Both the position numbers and the translations under genes were made by a program. DNA of 64,000 bases. It comes from G963663315 sp963665165. GTDB lineage: Bacteria; Pseudomonadota; Gammaproteobacteria; Arenicellales; Poriferihabitantaceae. The notes beneath the pieces are model-generated. The model had not been told where the DNA came from and ran no database searches. It worked only from the letters and a program-made list of their open reading frames with translations. Below are positions 35,256 through 43,738 of the stretch, piece after piece (the first letter of the stretch is position 1; the number at the start of each line of letters is the position of its first letter). The stretch spans positions 2,406,149-2,470,148 of the forward strand of contig OY761989.1 of assembly GCA_963665165.1 (NCBI GenBank). The letters are read 5' to 3'.

Positions 35256-35278
35256 TCCGGATTGAAAGGATTTGCATC

Positions 35279-36220
35279 ATGAGAACGCTGGTTACCGGTT
35301 CATTTGCCTATGACACCATCATGGTTTTTGAAGACCGGTTCAAAAACCATATCCTGCCCGAGCAGGTGCATATTCTCAACGTCAGTTTTTTCGTCCCGGA
35401 GATGCGCAGGGAATTTGGCGGTTGCGCCGGCAACATATCCTGGAACCTGCATTTGCTGGGTGGGGACGCGGTACCGATGGGCACAACCGGAGAGGACTTT
35501 GGCCCCTATCGCAAGCGCCTGGCCGAAACCGGGCTGAATGACGAGTTTGTGACCGAAATTCCGGATACCTACACCGCTCAAGCTTTCCTGACAACAGACA
35601 TCGACAACAATCAAATCATCGCGTTTCATCCCGGCGCAATGAATTATGCCCATCATAACCGGGTTTCGGACGCCGGTGAGATCGGCCTTGGCATTGTCGC
35701 TCCGGATGGAAGGGACGCGATGATCGAGCATTCCGCACAATTTGCCGAAGCCGGTATTCCTTTCTTCTTCGATCCCGGCCAGGGGCTGCCGATGTTCAGC
35801 GGTGAAGAGCTCGACACATTCATCGATCAGGCGACCTGGGTGTGTGTGAACGATTATGAATCTGAAATGCTGGTGGAAAAAACAGGCAAGTCTCTGGAAC
35901 AAGTGGCGCGCAAGGTCGAGGCGTTGATTGTCACGCGGGGCGGCAAAGGCGCCGATATCCATACGAATGGCCAGCAGTTCCACATCGACCCGGTCGCGGT
36001 CTCGGAAATCAGGGACCCTACCGGTTGTGGTGACGCATTCCGGTCAGGGCTGTTGTTTGGCGTCGCCAACCAATGGGACTGGTTGTCAACGGGGCGGCTC
36101 GCATCCCTGATGGGAGGGATCAAGATCGAACAGCCCGGCACACAGAACCATACACCGGCAAAGAGTGATATCGAAGCACGCTACAAGGAAAACTTCGGCG
36201 ATGAAATAACGCTTGGCTGA
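35279..36220 (+). CDS. PfkB family kinase (adenosine kinase-like)
   Basis: Ribokinase-fold sugar or nucleoside kinase of 313 residues. Substrate-side motif: FGGCAGNISWNLHLLGGDAVPMGTTGEDFG. Catalytic motif: EIRDPTGCGDAFRSGLLFG with the anion-hole DTGxGD as DPTGCGDAF. The subgroup resembles bacterial adenosine kinases (SFAYDTIMVFEDRFKNHILPEQVHILNVSF). The phosphate acceptor cannot be fixed from sequence. It lies 23 bases after fur and could be co-transcribed with it; it converges on purF with 26 bases between stops. Confidence 0.88.
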   Translation: MRTLVTGSFAYDTIMVFEDRFKNHILPEQVHILNVSFFVPEMRREFGGCAGNISWNLHLLGGDAVPMGTTGEDFGPYRKRLAETGLNDEFVTEIPDTYTAQAFLTTDIDNNQIIAFHPGAMNYAHHNRVSDAGEIGLGIVAPDGRDAMIEHSAQFAEAGIPFFFDPGQGLPMFSGEELDTFIDQATWVCVNDYESEMLVEKTGKSLEQVARKVEALIVTRGGKGADIHTNGQQFHIDPVAVSEIRDPTGCGDAFRSGLLFGVANQWDWLSTGRLASLMGGIKIEQPGTQNHTPAKSDIEARYKENFGDEITLG

Positions 36221-36246
36221 CAGCCAGGCGAATCAGGATACGGGCT

Positions 36247-37776
36247 TCAACCGCCCTCTTCATGAACGTCCATGACATCCGATATGTCCAGTTCGTTTTT
36301 ACTGCCTGGTCGGGCGCCGTCGCTGCGCATCCGGTCCACGTGACGCAGGTACTCTGCCGAGACATCGCCGGTAACGTACCTGCCATCGAAACAGGAAGTA
36401 TCGAATTCCCGGAGTGCAGGGTTGCACTGCTGCACTGCCCGGATCAGGTCGTCGAGGTCCTGGTAGATCAGATTGTCTGCGCCAATTTCATCGCACACTT
36501 CGACACGGGTTCGATTGCTCGCCACCAGTTCTGACCGGGAAGGCATGTCAATTCCATAAACATTGGCATAACGTACAGGAGGGGCCGCCGATGCAAAGTA
36601 GACTTTCCTGGCGCCTGCTTCGCGGGCCAGTTCGATAATTTGCCGGGAAGTGGTTCCCCGAACAATCGAATCATCAACCAGAAGAACATTCTTCCCGTCG
36701 AATTCCGAGGCGATGGCGTTGAGTTTTTGTCTCACGGATTTTCGCCGCTGGGTCTGGCCGGACATGATGAAGGTGCGGCCGATATACCGATTCTTGATAA
36801 ATCCTTCACGGTACGGCAGTTCCATGGCTTTCGCCATTTCCAGTGCAGCGGTGCGGCTGGTATCGGGTACCGGAATAATCACATCAATGTCATGCTGTGG
36901 CCAGTCCTGTTTCAGTTTCCGGCCGAGGCGCTGTCCCATATTGATTCTCGACCGATAGACCGGAACGCCATCCAGTATCGAGTCGGGCCTTGCCAGATAC
37001 ACATATTCGAAAATACAGGGTGTATGTCTCGGGTTGTCAACACAGACGGAAGAAAGGACCTGGCCCTGCAAATCCACCAGCACGACCTCCCCGGGAGCAA
37101 TATCCCGGACCAGACTGTAACCAAGCACATCCATGGCCACACTCTCTGAAGCGAACATGTGAGAGGTTTCGCCCCCGTCCCGCCGGATTCCGTATGCCAG
37201 CGGGCGGATTCCACAGGGGTCGCGAAACGCGACAATACCGACCCCGACGATCATTGCAGTAACGGCATAAGCCCCCCGGCAACGGCGGAATACGCCGCTG
37301 ACCGCATTGAACACATCGTCAGGGGCAGCGCGCAAACTGGATTCCCCGATTGCTTCTTTCAGTTCGTGGGCCAGAATATTCAGCAGCACCTCGGAGTCGG
37401 AAGAGGTATTGAGTTGGCGCAGGTCCTGTTCGAACAATTCATTCCGAAGCGTATCGGCATTGGTCAGATTGCCGTTGTGGGCGAGTGCGATACCGAATGG
37501 CGAGTTGACATAGAAGGGCTGCGCTTCCGCCCGCGAGTCACTTCCCGCGGTCGGGTAACGGACATGGCCAATGCCCATGGCGCCGCGCAGTTGGACCATA
37601 TGACGGGTACGAAAAACATCACGGACCAGTCCGTTGTCCTTGCGCAGATATACCCGGTTGCCGTCACTGGTTATAATACCCGCTGAATCCTGGCCACGAT
37701 GCTGTACCACAGTCAGGCCATCGTATAACGCCTGGTTGGCAAGTGTGTTGCCCTGTATGCCAATGAGTCCGCACAT
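36247..37776 (-). CDS. purF: Amidophosphoribosyltransferase
   Basis: First committed step of purine synthesis (PRPP plus glutamine to phosphoribosylamine). The N-terminal nucleophile Cys2 follows the initiator Met (MCGLIGIQGN), and the glutaminase has GHVRYPTAG. The phosphoribosyltransferase domain has NVLLVDDSIVRGTTSRQI, the PRPP loop, and ARKVYFASAAPPVRYANVYGIDMP. It has 509 residues, as usual. It follows cvpA by nine bases, the conserved cvpA-purF pair. Confidence 0.98.
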   Translation of the reverse strand: MCGLIGIQGNTLANQALYDGLTVVQHRGQDSAGIITSDGNRVYLRKDNGLVRDVFRTRHMVQLRGAMGIGHVRYPTAGSDSRAEAQPFYVNSPFGIALAHNGNLTNADTLRNELFEQDLRQLNTSSDSEVLLNILAHELKEAIGESSLRAAPDDVFNAVSGVFRRCRGAYAVTAMIVGVGIVAFRDPCGIRPLAYGIRRDGGETSHMFASESVAMDVLGYSLVRDIAPGEVVLVDLQGQVLSSVCVDNPRHTPCIFEYVYLARPDSILDGVPVYRSRINMGQRLGRKLKQDWPQHDIDVIIPVPDTSRTAALEMAKAMELPYREGFIKNRYIGRTFIMSGQTQRRKSVRQKLNAIASEFDGKNVLLVDDSIVRGTTSRQIIELAREAGARKVYFASAAPPVRYANVYGIDMPSRSELVASNRTRVEVCDEIGADNLIYQDLDDLIRAVQQCNPALREFDTSCFDGRYVTGDVSAEYLRHVDRMRSDGARPGSKNELDISDVMDVHEEGG

Positions 37777-37785
37777 AGTCGTAAT

Positions 37786-38283
37786 TCAGTTGGTAATGGT
37801 TGCCATATAATTGGCAAGATCAGCCGGTAACAGGACGCGTATCAGTTCAATCACCGGATCAAAATAATCCACCAGCAGTGATTCCTGCCACCACGGCTTC
37901 GAAGTGAAATCCATGAAGGCGGCCACCACGATCAGCAGAGCTACGATCACGATTCCTCTGAGCAAACCGAACAACAGGCCCAGGGAGCGATCGATTCCGG
38001 AGATTCCCGCTATCGCCAGCAAACGATACAACAAGTGACTGACAATGGAAAATAAAATCAGGGAAACCAAAAAAATACCGGCAAAGGCGATGACCACGCG
38101 AAACGGCAGTTGGGTGATGTGGTTTTCCAGATAGCCCGCTCCGGTGACCGCATTGGTATAGGCAATCCATAATGCGCCCAACCATGAAAACAACGACAGG
38201 ACTTCCCGGATGAACCCCCGCGCCAGACCAATTGCCAATGAGACAAAAACAACAGCGAGAATGGCGATGTCAACGATGATCAT
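37786..38283 (-). CDS. cvpA: Colicin V production protein family (CvpA)
   Basis: Inner-membrane protein of 165 residues with four predicted helices: VDIAILAVVFVSLAIGLARGF, VLSLFSWLGALWIAYT, VVIAFAGIFLVSLILFSIV and LRGIVIVALLIVVAAFM. GLARGFIREVLSLFSWLGAL is the family signature, as is GISGIDRSLGLLFGLLRG. The biochemical role is unresolved, but the link to purF is nearly universal in gammaproteobacteria. Confidence 0.95.
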   Translation of the reverse strand: MIIVDIAILAVVFVSLAIGLARGFIREVLSLFSWLGALWIAYTNAVTGAGYLENHITQLPFRVVIAFAGIFLVSLILFSIVSHLLYRLLAIAGISGIDRSLGLLFGLLRGIVIVALLIVVAAFMDFTSKPWWQESLLVDYFDPVIELIRVLLPADLANYMATITN

Positions 38284-38304
38284 GATTTTACCAGGCCGGA
38301 TCGA

Positions 38305-38949
38305 TCAGGGCGCCTGTTCGGTGACATACACCTTCTCATGGGTCAGGATTCTTGCCTGAAGCCTGGCCTGCTCGGCTTCTTCCGGGTCGTAGTAAGGGCC
38401 GAGCCATACGCGAACCGCTTTGGCGTTGGTCGTTTGCACTTCAGTGTGACGCGCTTCAAAGCCATTATCCGCAAGCAGTTTCGAGATTGAATTGACATTC
38501 TTGATATTGACATAAGTACCCACTCGCACAAACCAGGCCTGCCCGGTTTCCGGTATGGTGTCGGCGGTCGTGGTCACTGCCGCCTGCTGCCCTGCACGGT
38601 CGTCTTCCGGTTCCGGCTGGTCATCGTGCCTTCCCTGCTGATCCTGCCGGTCACCTTGACTGGCAGCCGACGGCGAAACGGAGTCGACCGGTTCCTCTGA
38701 CTGTGATTGCGCCTTGTCAGGCTCAATGATCAAAGGTTCGACAGGGGAGGCGGGCGCCCGGCTTTCCGTCAGGCCGTCCGGTTCGGTTATCGTGTCGCTG
38801 TCATCACCGGCCTGGCTGCCCTCTTCAGGCGCGGGCGAATGCAACAGGAATGGAATGACCACCACTGCAAATGTAACGATGATGATTGCACCTGTAAGCC
38901 GATGCCTGAGTTGATACCCGGGTTGCGGTTTTGGTTGCTTTATCGCCAT
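38305..38949 (-). CDS. dedD: SPOR domain membrane protein (DedD-like)
   Basis: Binds denuded peptidoglycan at the division site. A short cytoplasmic N-terminus, one membrane helix (LTGAIIIVTFAVVVIPFLLH, about 20-39), a long acidic, Gln- and Pro-rich periplasmic linker (40-130) and a C-terminal SPOR domain (WFVRVGTYVNIKNVNSISKLLADNGFEARHTEVQ...RVWLGPYYDPEEAEQARLQ). It has 214 residues. The position between folC and cvpA is that of E. coli dedD. The ATG overlaps the end of folC by ten bases. Confidence 0.9.
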   Translation of the reverse strand: MAIKQPKPQPGYQLRHRLTGAIIIVTFAVVVIPFLLHSPAPEEGSQAGDDSDTITEPDGLTESRAPASPVEPLIIEPDKAQSQSEEPVDSVSPSAASQGDRQDQQGRHDDQPEPEDDRAGQQAAVTTTADTIPETGQAWFVRVGTYVNIKNVNSISKLLADNGFEARHTEVQTTNAKAVRVWLGPYYDPEEAEQARLQARILTHEKVYVTEQAP

Positions 38950-40247
38950 TTATCGCCTTCCAGAAAACCGAGTATATCACCGACCATATAGAATGAGCCA
39001 AATATTACCACTCTGTCTTTTGCCTCCGCCCGACAGATTGCATCACGATAAGCATCTGCGGGACAGTCATGACATACCGGAACGACGCTCTCCAGAACTG
39101 AGGTTAATTTTCCGGCGAGCGCCTGCGAGGACTGGCCCCGCTCTCCGGTCAGGGTGGCCAGGATCCATTGATCGACCACAGTGGACATTGCAGCAATGAT
39201 TTTATCCGCTGCCTTGTCTTCCAGTATACCGAGCACGGCAATGGACCGCCCCGAACAGGGCTGTTGTTTCAGATAACCGGCCAATTGCCGGGCCGAGTCT
39301 TCATTGTGCGCAACATCGACGATCACATCGGGGGATTTCCGGATGACCTGACAGCGCGCCGCCAGACTGCATTTGCCGAGTCCCGGCCGCAGGTCTGCAA
39401 CCTCCAGGCCGGTACGCGCGCTGCTGATCGCCAGTGCAGCCGCGGCGCCGCCGAGATTGGCTTTCTGATGCTCGCCCTGCAAGGGTATGGATAACCGTTC
39501 GAGCCGCCTCCAGGGAACAGGAACGGCGGCATGGCCGCTGCTCCAGTTGATGGTTTCCTGTTGCGCCTCGACGAAATAATCTCTTTGCGCCGCGACCAGA
39601 ATGGCCTGCTTGCGGTCGGCGATTTCAATCAGACTGTCCGGAATTTCACTCTCGGCACAGACAACCAGCCCGTTCTGCCGGATCACACCCGCTTTTTCCG
39701 CGGCGATTTTCTCCCGGTCCGAGCCCAGCCAGTACTCGTGATCAAGCCCGATCGAGGTGATTAAAACCAGGTCATTATCCACCATGTTAACCGCATCCAG
39801 CCGCCCCCCCATACCCACCTCAAGCAACGCGACCTCGACCCGGCGCCTCTGGAAAATAACCAGCGCGCATAATGTGCTGTATTCGAACCAGGTCAGCGGA
39901 ATGCCGTCACGAAATGATTCAATGTGATAAAATGCGTCACGGATTTCATGGTCGGAAACGGCTTGTCCACAAATTCTGATGCGCTCGTTATAGCGGACAA
40001 GATGCGGGGAAGTATAGGCTCCGGTGCGCTTGCCTCCTTGTCGAAAAACCGCGTCCAGCATACTGATCGAGGAGCCTTTGCCATTGGTGCCAGCCACGAC
40101 AATCGTGTATCCGGTACATTCGCCCCCAAGATTGGTCCAGACCCGGGTAATGCGGTCAAGCGAGAGATCAATGGTCCTGAAGTGCTGTCTCTGGATGTGT
40201 ACCAGCCAGTCTTTCAGGGTGTATGACTCAAATTCCACCTCATTCAA
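38940..40247 (-). CDS. folC: Folylpolyglutamate/dihydrofolate synthase
   Basis: Adds glutamate to dihydropteroate and to folates. Mur-ligase-like: the P-loop is VAGTNGKGSSISMLDAVF, followed by TGAYTSPHLVRYNERIRI, EVGMGGRLDAVNMVD and VDVAHNEDSARQLA. It has 435 residues. The start appears to be a TTG at 40247; no in-frame ATG precedes the conserved region. It lies 33 bases after accD in the truA-to-purF group. Confidence 0.95.
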   Translation of the reverse strand: MNEVEFESYTLKDWLVHIQRQHFRTIDLSLDRITRVWTNLGGECTGYTIVVAGTNGKGSSISMLDAVFRQGGKRTGAYTSPHLVRYNERIRICGQAVSDHEIRDAFYHIESFRDGIPLTWFEYSTLCALVIFQRRRVEVALLEVGMGGRLDAVNMVDNDLVLITSIGLDHEYWLGSDREKIAAEKAGVIRQNGLVVCAESEIPDSLIEIADRKQAILVAAQRDYFVEAQQETINWSSGHAAVPVPWRRLERLSIPLQGEHQKANLGGAAAALAISSARTGLEVADLRPGLGKCSLAARCQVIRKSPDVIVDVAHNEDSARQLAGYLKQQPCSGRSIAVLGILEDKAADKIIAAMSTVVDQWILATLTGERGQSSQALAGKLTSVLESVVPVCHDCPADAYRDAICRAEAKDRVVIFGSFYMVGDILGFLEGDKWR

Positions 40248-40280
40248 CCCACTCGCGGATCGGTTCCGGCGGCGCCACCC

Positions 40281-41183
40281 TCAGGAATCAACCCCGTCAT
40301 CCGGGATTGGTTCTCCGGCGCTGTCCATGCCGCTGAATCCCAGTTTGTCAAGCAGGGACGTGATCTGGTCGACCATGTCGCGGCGATCGACAATCATATC
40401 GATAGCGCCATGCTCAAGCAGAAATTCCGATCGTTGGAAACCATCAGGAAGGGTTTCACGGACCGTTTGTTCGATAACCCGGGGACCGGCAAATCCGACC
40501 AGCGCATTGGGCTCCGCAATAATAATGTCTCCCAGCATCGCCAGACTGGCGGAGACCCCTCCCATGGTCGGGTCCGTCAATACCGACAGATAAGGGATGC
40601 CCTGGTCTTTCAACTGCGAAATGGCCGCTGTGGTTTTCGCCATCTGCATTAACGAAAACAGGGCCTCCTGCATCCTGGCGCCTCCTGAAGCGGAGAAGCA
40701 GACCAGAGGCTGACGCTGTTCAATGCTGGCATGGACAGCCTGGACAAAGCGCTCACCGACCACCGAACCCATTGAACCGCCCATGAATTTGAATTCGAAA
40801 GCCACGGCAGTAATGGGTCGAAGATTAAGTTGACCCGTGGCGCAGACCAGAGCCTCGGAAGCCTGGCTTGATTTTCCCGAATCGGCCAGACGATCCTTGT
40901 ATCTCTTGCTGTCCTTGAATTTCAGGGCATCGACCGGACGCACCTCCTCACCGATCCACTCAATCGAACCTTCATCGAGAAAGGATTCGAGTCGGGTCCT
41001 GGCATCGATACGCATGTGGTAATTGCATTTCGGACAAACCTGCAGAGCCAGTTGCAATTCCATCCCATAGAGCACCGCCTGACATCCGGTGCATTTGTTC
41101 CATAACCCTTCAGGGACTCCCTTTTTGCGAATCCTGCCAACCGTTTTGATTTTAGGCGGGAGTATTTTGTCGAACCAGTTCAT
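40281..41183 (-). CDS. accD: Acetyl-CoA carboxylase carboxyltransferase subunit beta
   Basis: Forms the carboxyltransferase with AccA, moving CO2 from biotin to acetyl-CoA. The ATG at 41183 gives MNWFDKILPPKIKT and places the zinc ribbon at C31, C34, C50 and C53. The crotonase-like core has EFKFMGGSMGSVVGERF, SASGGARMQEALFSLMQMAKT and TDPTMGGVSASLAMLGD. It has 300 residues. The ATG overlaps the trpF stop (ATGA). Confidence 0.97.
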   Translation of the reverse strand: MNWFDKILPPKIKTVGRIRKKGVPEGLWNKCTGCQAVLYGMELQLALQVCPKCNYHMRIDARTRLESFLDEGSIEWIGEEVRPVDALKFKDSKRYKDRLADSGKSSQASEALVCATGQLNLRPITAVAFEFKFMGGSMGSVVGERFVQAVHASIEQRQPLVCFSASGGARMQEALFSLMQMAKTTAAISQLKDQGIPYLSVLTDPTMGGVSASLAMLGDIIIAEPNALVGFAGPRVIEQTVRETLPDGFQRSEFLLEHGAIDMIVDRRDMVDQITSLLDKLGFSGMDSAGEPIPDDGVDS

Positions 41184-41854
41184 CGGGTTGTTCGGAATCC
41201 GGGTGATTGTTGCGGGTGGCGGTTCAGGACATTCGCGCAAAAGCGGGTGATCTTTTGCAGATCCTTGCGGCCGTCGGTTTCCACCCCGCTGCTGACATCC
41301 ACAGCATGGGGCCGGACCACTGAAATCGCCTGTTCGACATTCCCGGGAGTCAGGCCTCCTGCCAGAACAACCGGTTTACGGCCCTGGTATTGTACGGCTC
41401 CCCAATCGAATGATTGTCCGCTGCCGCCATAAACGCCATCCGCCTGACTATCCAGCAGAATGGCCCGGGCATCGGGGTACTGATCCTCGACCAGGGGTAA
41501 ATCCAGAGTCTGGCCGACCCGTACCGCCTTGATATAGGGCAGGCCAAAACTGCGGCAGAATTCTGCCGGTTCGTCGCCATGAAACTGGAGATAATCAAGA
41601 TGAACCGATTTCAGTATCCTGGTCAGAGACGATCTTTCAGGATTGACCACAACGCCTACCTGGGATACAAAAGGCTGGACCACCCGGTTGATGGAAACAG
41701 CCTGTTCAATCGTCAGATTCCTTTTGCTGGGCGGGTAGAACATCAGGCCGATGGCATCGGCGCCCGCATTCATGGCATGCACTGCCGTTTCGGGTGAAGT
41801 CACACCACAAATTTTGATTCTTACCGATAAAGGCTGGTCGTTTGTCGGAATCAT
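41180..41854 (-). CDS. trpF: Phosphoribosylanthranilate isomerase
   Basis: Tryptophan pathway (beta/alpha)8 isomerase. From the ATG at 41854 the protein has 224 residues: RIKICGVTSPETAVHAMNAGADAIGLMFYPPSKR (catalytic Cys), YLQFHGDEPAEFCR, ILLDSQADGVYGGSGQSFDW (catalytic Asp) and LAGGLTPGNVEQAI. Upstream in-frame codons would overlap truA and are not family-like. It is a stand-alone trpF, separate from trpC, in its typical truA-trpF-accD setting. Confidence 0.96.
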   Translation of the reverse strand: MIPTNDQPLSVRIKICGVTSPETAVHAMNAGADAIGLMFYPPSKRNLTIEQAVSINRVVQPFVSQVGVVVNPERSSLTRILKSVHLDYLQFHGDEPAEFCRSFGLPYIKAVRVGQTLDLPLVEDQYPDARAILLDSQADGVYGGSGQSFDWGAVQYQGRKPVVLAGGLTPGNVEQAISVVRPHAVDVSSGVETDGRKDLQKITRFCANVLNRHPQQSPGFRTTR

Positions 41855-41862
41855 GGCGTATT

Positions 41863-42645
41863 CTACCAAAACCGGCATACTTCCGGCGGGGCGGGCAAAT
41901 TGTATTTTTTGTCGTATTGCGCCGAAACAAAATACAATCCGTCCGCGGGTGCCGTGATCCCCCCGGCTTTGCGGTCCTGACTGTCCAGCACCTCCCTGGC
42001 CCACCGGACAGGCTCCAGTCCCTCCCCGATTCGGGTCAACACTCCCATGATATTCCGGATCATGTGATGCAAAAATCCGTCTGAGGTAATATCAAGCCAT
42101 ATCCAGGGGCCGGTCTGGCCGAGCGAAATCAGGCTGACCCGCTTGACCGGATTCCGGTTCTGACACCCCGCCGCGCGAAACGCGCTGAAATCATGCTGAC
42201 CAACGAGTTGTCTCGCCGCTTCCTGCATGGGTTCCAGTTTCAGTGGCGCCCGATACCAGGTCACCCTGCCATGAAGATAGCTGGGGCTGACCGGCCTGTT
42301 CAACAGAACATACCGGTATGAACGCTGGCGGGTGCTGAATCGGGCATGGAAATCCGGGCTGACCGGACGGGCCCAGATCATGGATATGTCGTCCGGCAAC
42401 CAGGTATTCACCCCTCTCACCCATTGGTCTTCGATCCGATGACTCGATGTGTCAAAGTGGACGATCTGACCAATGGCATGAACCCCGGTATCGGTTCGAC
42501 CCGAGACCACCACATCCATTCGGTGATTGGCGACCTTGCTGACCGCTGACTCGACCGCCTGCTGCACCGACGGCGCATGGCTTTGTCGTTGCCAGCCGCG
42601 GTAACCGACACCACAATATTCCAGACAGGCCGCAATTCGTACCAT
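41863..42645 (-). CDS. truA: tRNA pseudouridine(38-40) synthase
   Basis: Modifies the anticodon stem of many tRNAs. The catalytic Asp is in VSGRTDTGVHAIGQIVHFD; other blocks are LEYCGVGYRGWQRQ, FHARFSTRQRSYRYVLLNRP, DFSAFRAAGCQNRNPVKRV and DGFLHHMIRNIMGVL. It has 260 residues. It begins 23 bases after recR. Confidence 0.97.
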   Translation of the reverse strand: MVRIAACLEYCGVGYRGWQRQSHAPSVQQAVESAVSKVANHRMDVVVSGRTDTGVHAIGQIVHFDTSSHRIEDQWVRGVNTWLPDDISMIWARPVSPDFHARFSTRQRSYRYVLLNRPVSPSYLHGRVTWYRAPLKLEPMQEAARQLVGQHDFSAFRAAGCQNRNPVKRVSLISLGQTGPWIWLDITSDGFLHHMIRNIMGVLTRIGEGLEPVRWAREVLDSQDRKAGGITAPADGLYFVSAQYDKKYNLPAPPEVCRFW

Positions 42646-42668
42646 TCCGTTAATGGTGATCCAGTCGT

Positions 42669-43265
42669 CTAAAACGGACCCCGGTCTGAAAACGCCTGAA
42701 CCAGCGTACCCGGATCCATGTATTCAAGTTCACCCCCTATCGGTATCCCGCGCGCAAGCCGCGTAACCCGGGTTGACCGCGGCTGTAACAAATCCAGCAA
42801 AAAGCCGGCGGTAGCCTGACCTTCCAGAGTCAGGTTGGTAGCCAGAATCACCTCGTCAACCGTCTCCCTGTCCAGCAGCGCGCAAAGCTGGTCAATACCC
42901 AATTGATCCGGGCCGATATCATCCAGTGGGGACAAATGCCCCATCAGGACAAAGTACATACCCTGGTAGACTCCGGCCTGCTCAATGGCTTCAAGGTCGG
43001 CCGGGGTTTCGACCACACATAATATTTTCGGGTTCCGCTTGCCCGAGGCGCAGATCGGGCAAATATCCGACTCGCTGAAATTGTTGCATCGCTTGCAGTG
43101 GTTGACCATCGACAAGGCCTGACGAATCGCCTCGCTGATCTGCAACGCCCCTTCCCGGTCTCTTTCCAGAAGGTGAAACGCGATTCTCTGGGCTGATTTG
43201 GGGCCGACCCCCGGCAGGCGCTGCAGGGCCTGTTTCAACCCTCCGACTGAACGCGGGTCCGTCAT
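42669..43265 (-). CDS. recR: Recombination protein RecR
   Basis: Works with RecF and RecO to load RecA at gaps. The helix-hairpin-helix is ALQRLPGVGPKSAQRIAFHLL, the zinc finger CKRCNNFSESDICPIC, and the Toprim domain ILCVVETPADLEAIEQAGVYQGMYFVLMGHLSPLDDIGP. It has 198 residues. The start shares one base with the end of ybaB. The usual upstream dnaX is absent. Confidence 0.97.
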   Translation of the reverse strand: MTDPRSVGGLKQALQRLPGVGPKSAQRIAFHLLERDREGALQISEAIRQALSMVNHCKRCNNFSESDICPICASGKRNPKILCVVETPADLEAIEQAGVYQGMYFVLMGHLSPLDDIGPDQLGIDQLCALLDRETVDEVILATNLTLEGQATAGFLLDLLQPRSTRVTRLARGIPIGGELEYMDPGTLVQAFSDRGPF

Positions 43266-43585
43266 CAGAACGGCAATTTCAATCCGGGAATATTCAACCC
43301 TGGCGCAAGTCCCGCCATTTTCTCTTCGGTGGCTTTTTCGACCTTGCGAACCGCGTCGTTGAATCCGGCGGCAAGCAGGTCTTCCAGCACTTCCTTGTCG
43401 TCATTCATCAGTTCAGGATCAATGATGATTCTTTTGACGTCGTATCGGCAACTCATGACGACTTCCACCAGACCGGCGCCGGATTGGCCGGTAATCTCGA
43501 TACTGGCCAGTTCCTGCTGGGCTTTTTGCATTTGTTCCTGCATGGCCTGCGCCTGTTTCATAATGTCGCCGATCCTGCCTTTCAT
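43265..43585 (-). CDS. ybaB: YbaB/EbfC nucleoid-associated protein
   Basis: Small DNA-binding dimer of 106 residues. It begins MKGRIGDIMKQAQAMQEQMQKAQQELASIEITGQSGAGLVEVVMSCRYDVKRIIIDPELM, the standard family pattern. It is the first gene of a nine-gene reverse-strand run to purF and has a good promoter (43633-43660). Confidence 0.96.
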   Translation of the reverse strand: MKGRIGDIMKQAQAMQEQMQKAQQELASIEITGQSGAGLVEVVMSCRYDVKRIIIDPELMNDDKEVLEDLLAAGFNDAVRKVEKATEEKMAGLAPGLNIPGLKLPF

Positions 43586-43632
43586 ATTTTCACCTGCATT
43601 CGTATGTGATTTGATTATCGGTTGCCGCCATG

Positions 43633-43660
43633 ATTATACTATTGAACCTCATTAAAGTAA
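43633..43660 (-). promoter_or_regulatory. Promoter for ybaB-recR-truA...purF
   Basis: Reverse strand: TTACTT (43655-43660), a 16-base spacer and a perfect TATAAT (43633-43638), 47 bases before the ybaB ATG. It lies back to back with the promoter of the SDR-P450 operon. Confidence 0.6.
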
Positions 43661-43670
43661 GCGATTGTAA

Positions 43671-43699
43671 TTGGAACGGAATACGGTTGATGATATAAA
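43671..43699 (+). promoter_or_regulatory. Promoter of the SDR-P450 operon
   Basis: TTGGAA (43671-43676), an exact 17-base spacer and TATAAA (43694-43699), 39 bases before the SDR ATG. The two arms of a perfect inverted repeat lie in the spacer and directly after the -10 box. Confidence 0.7.
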
Positions 43700-43711
43700 A
43701 ACCGTATTCCG
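43677..43711. promoter_or_regulatory. Perfect 12-bp inverted repeat, likely repressor operator
   Basis: CGGAATACGGTT (43677-43688) and AACCGTATTCCG (43700-43711) with an 11-base centre that contains the -10 box. Position and symmetry fit a dimeric repressor such as a TetR-family protein that blocks RNA polymerase. No regulator gene lies next to it, so the binding protein would be encoded elsewhere. An mRNA hairpin is less likely because most of the repeat lies upstream of the expected start of transcription. Confidence 0.7.
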
Positions 43712-43738
43712 GAAACGGTTTCTTACGGGTATCGCATT

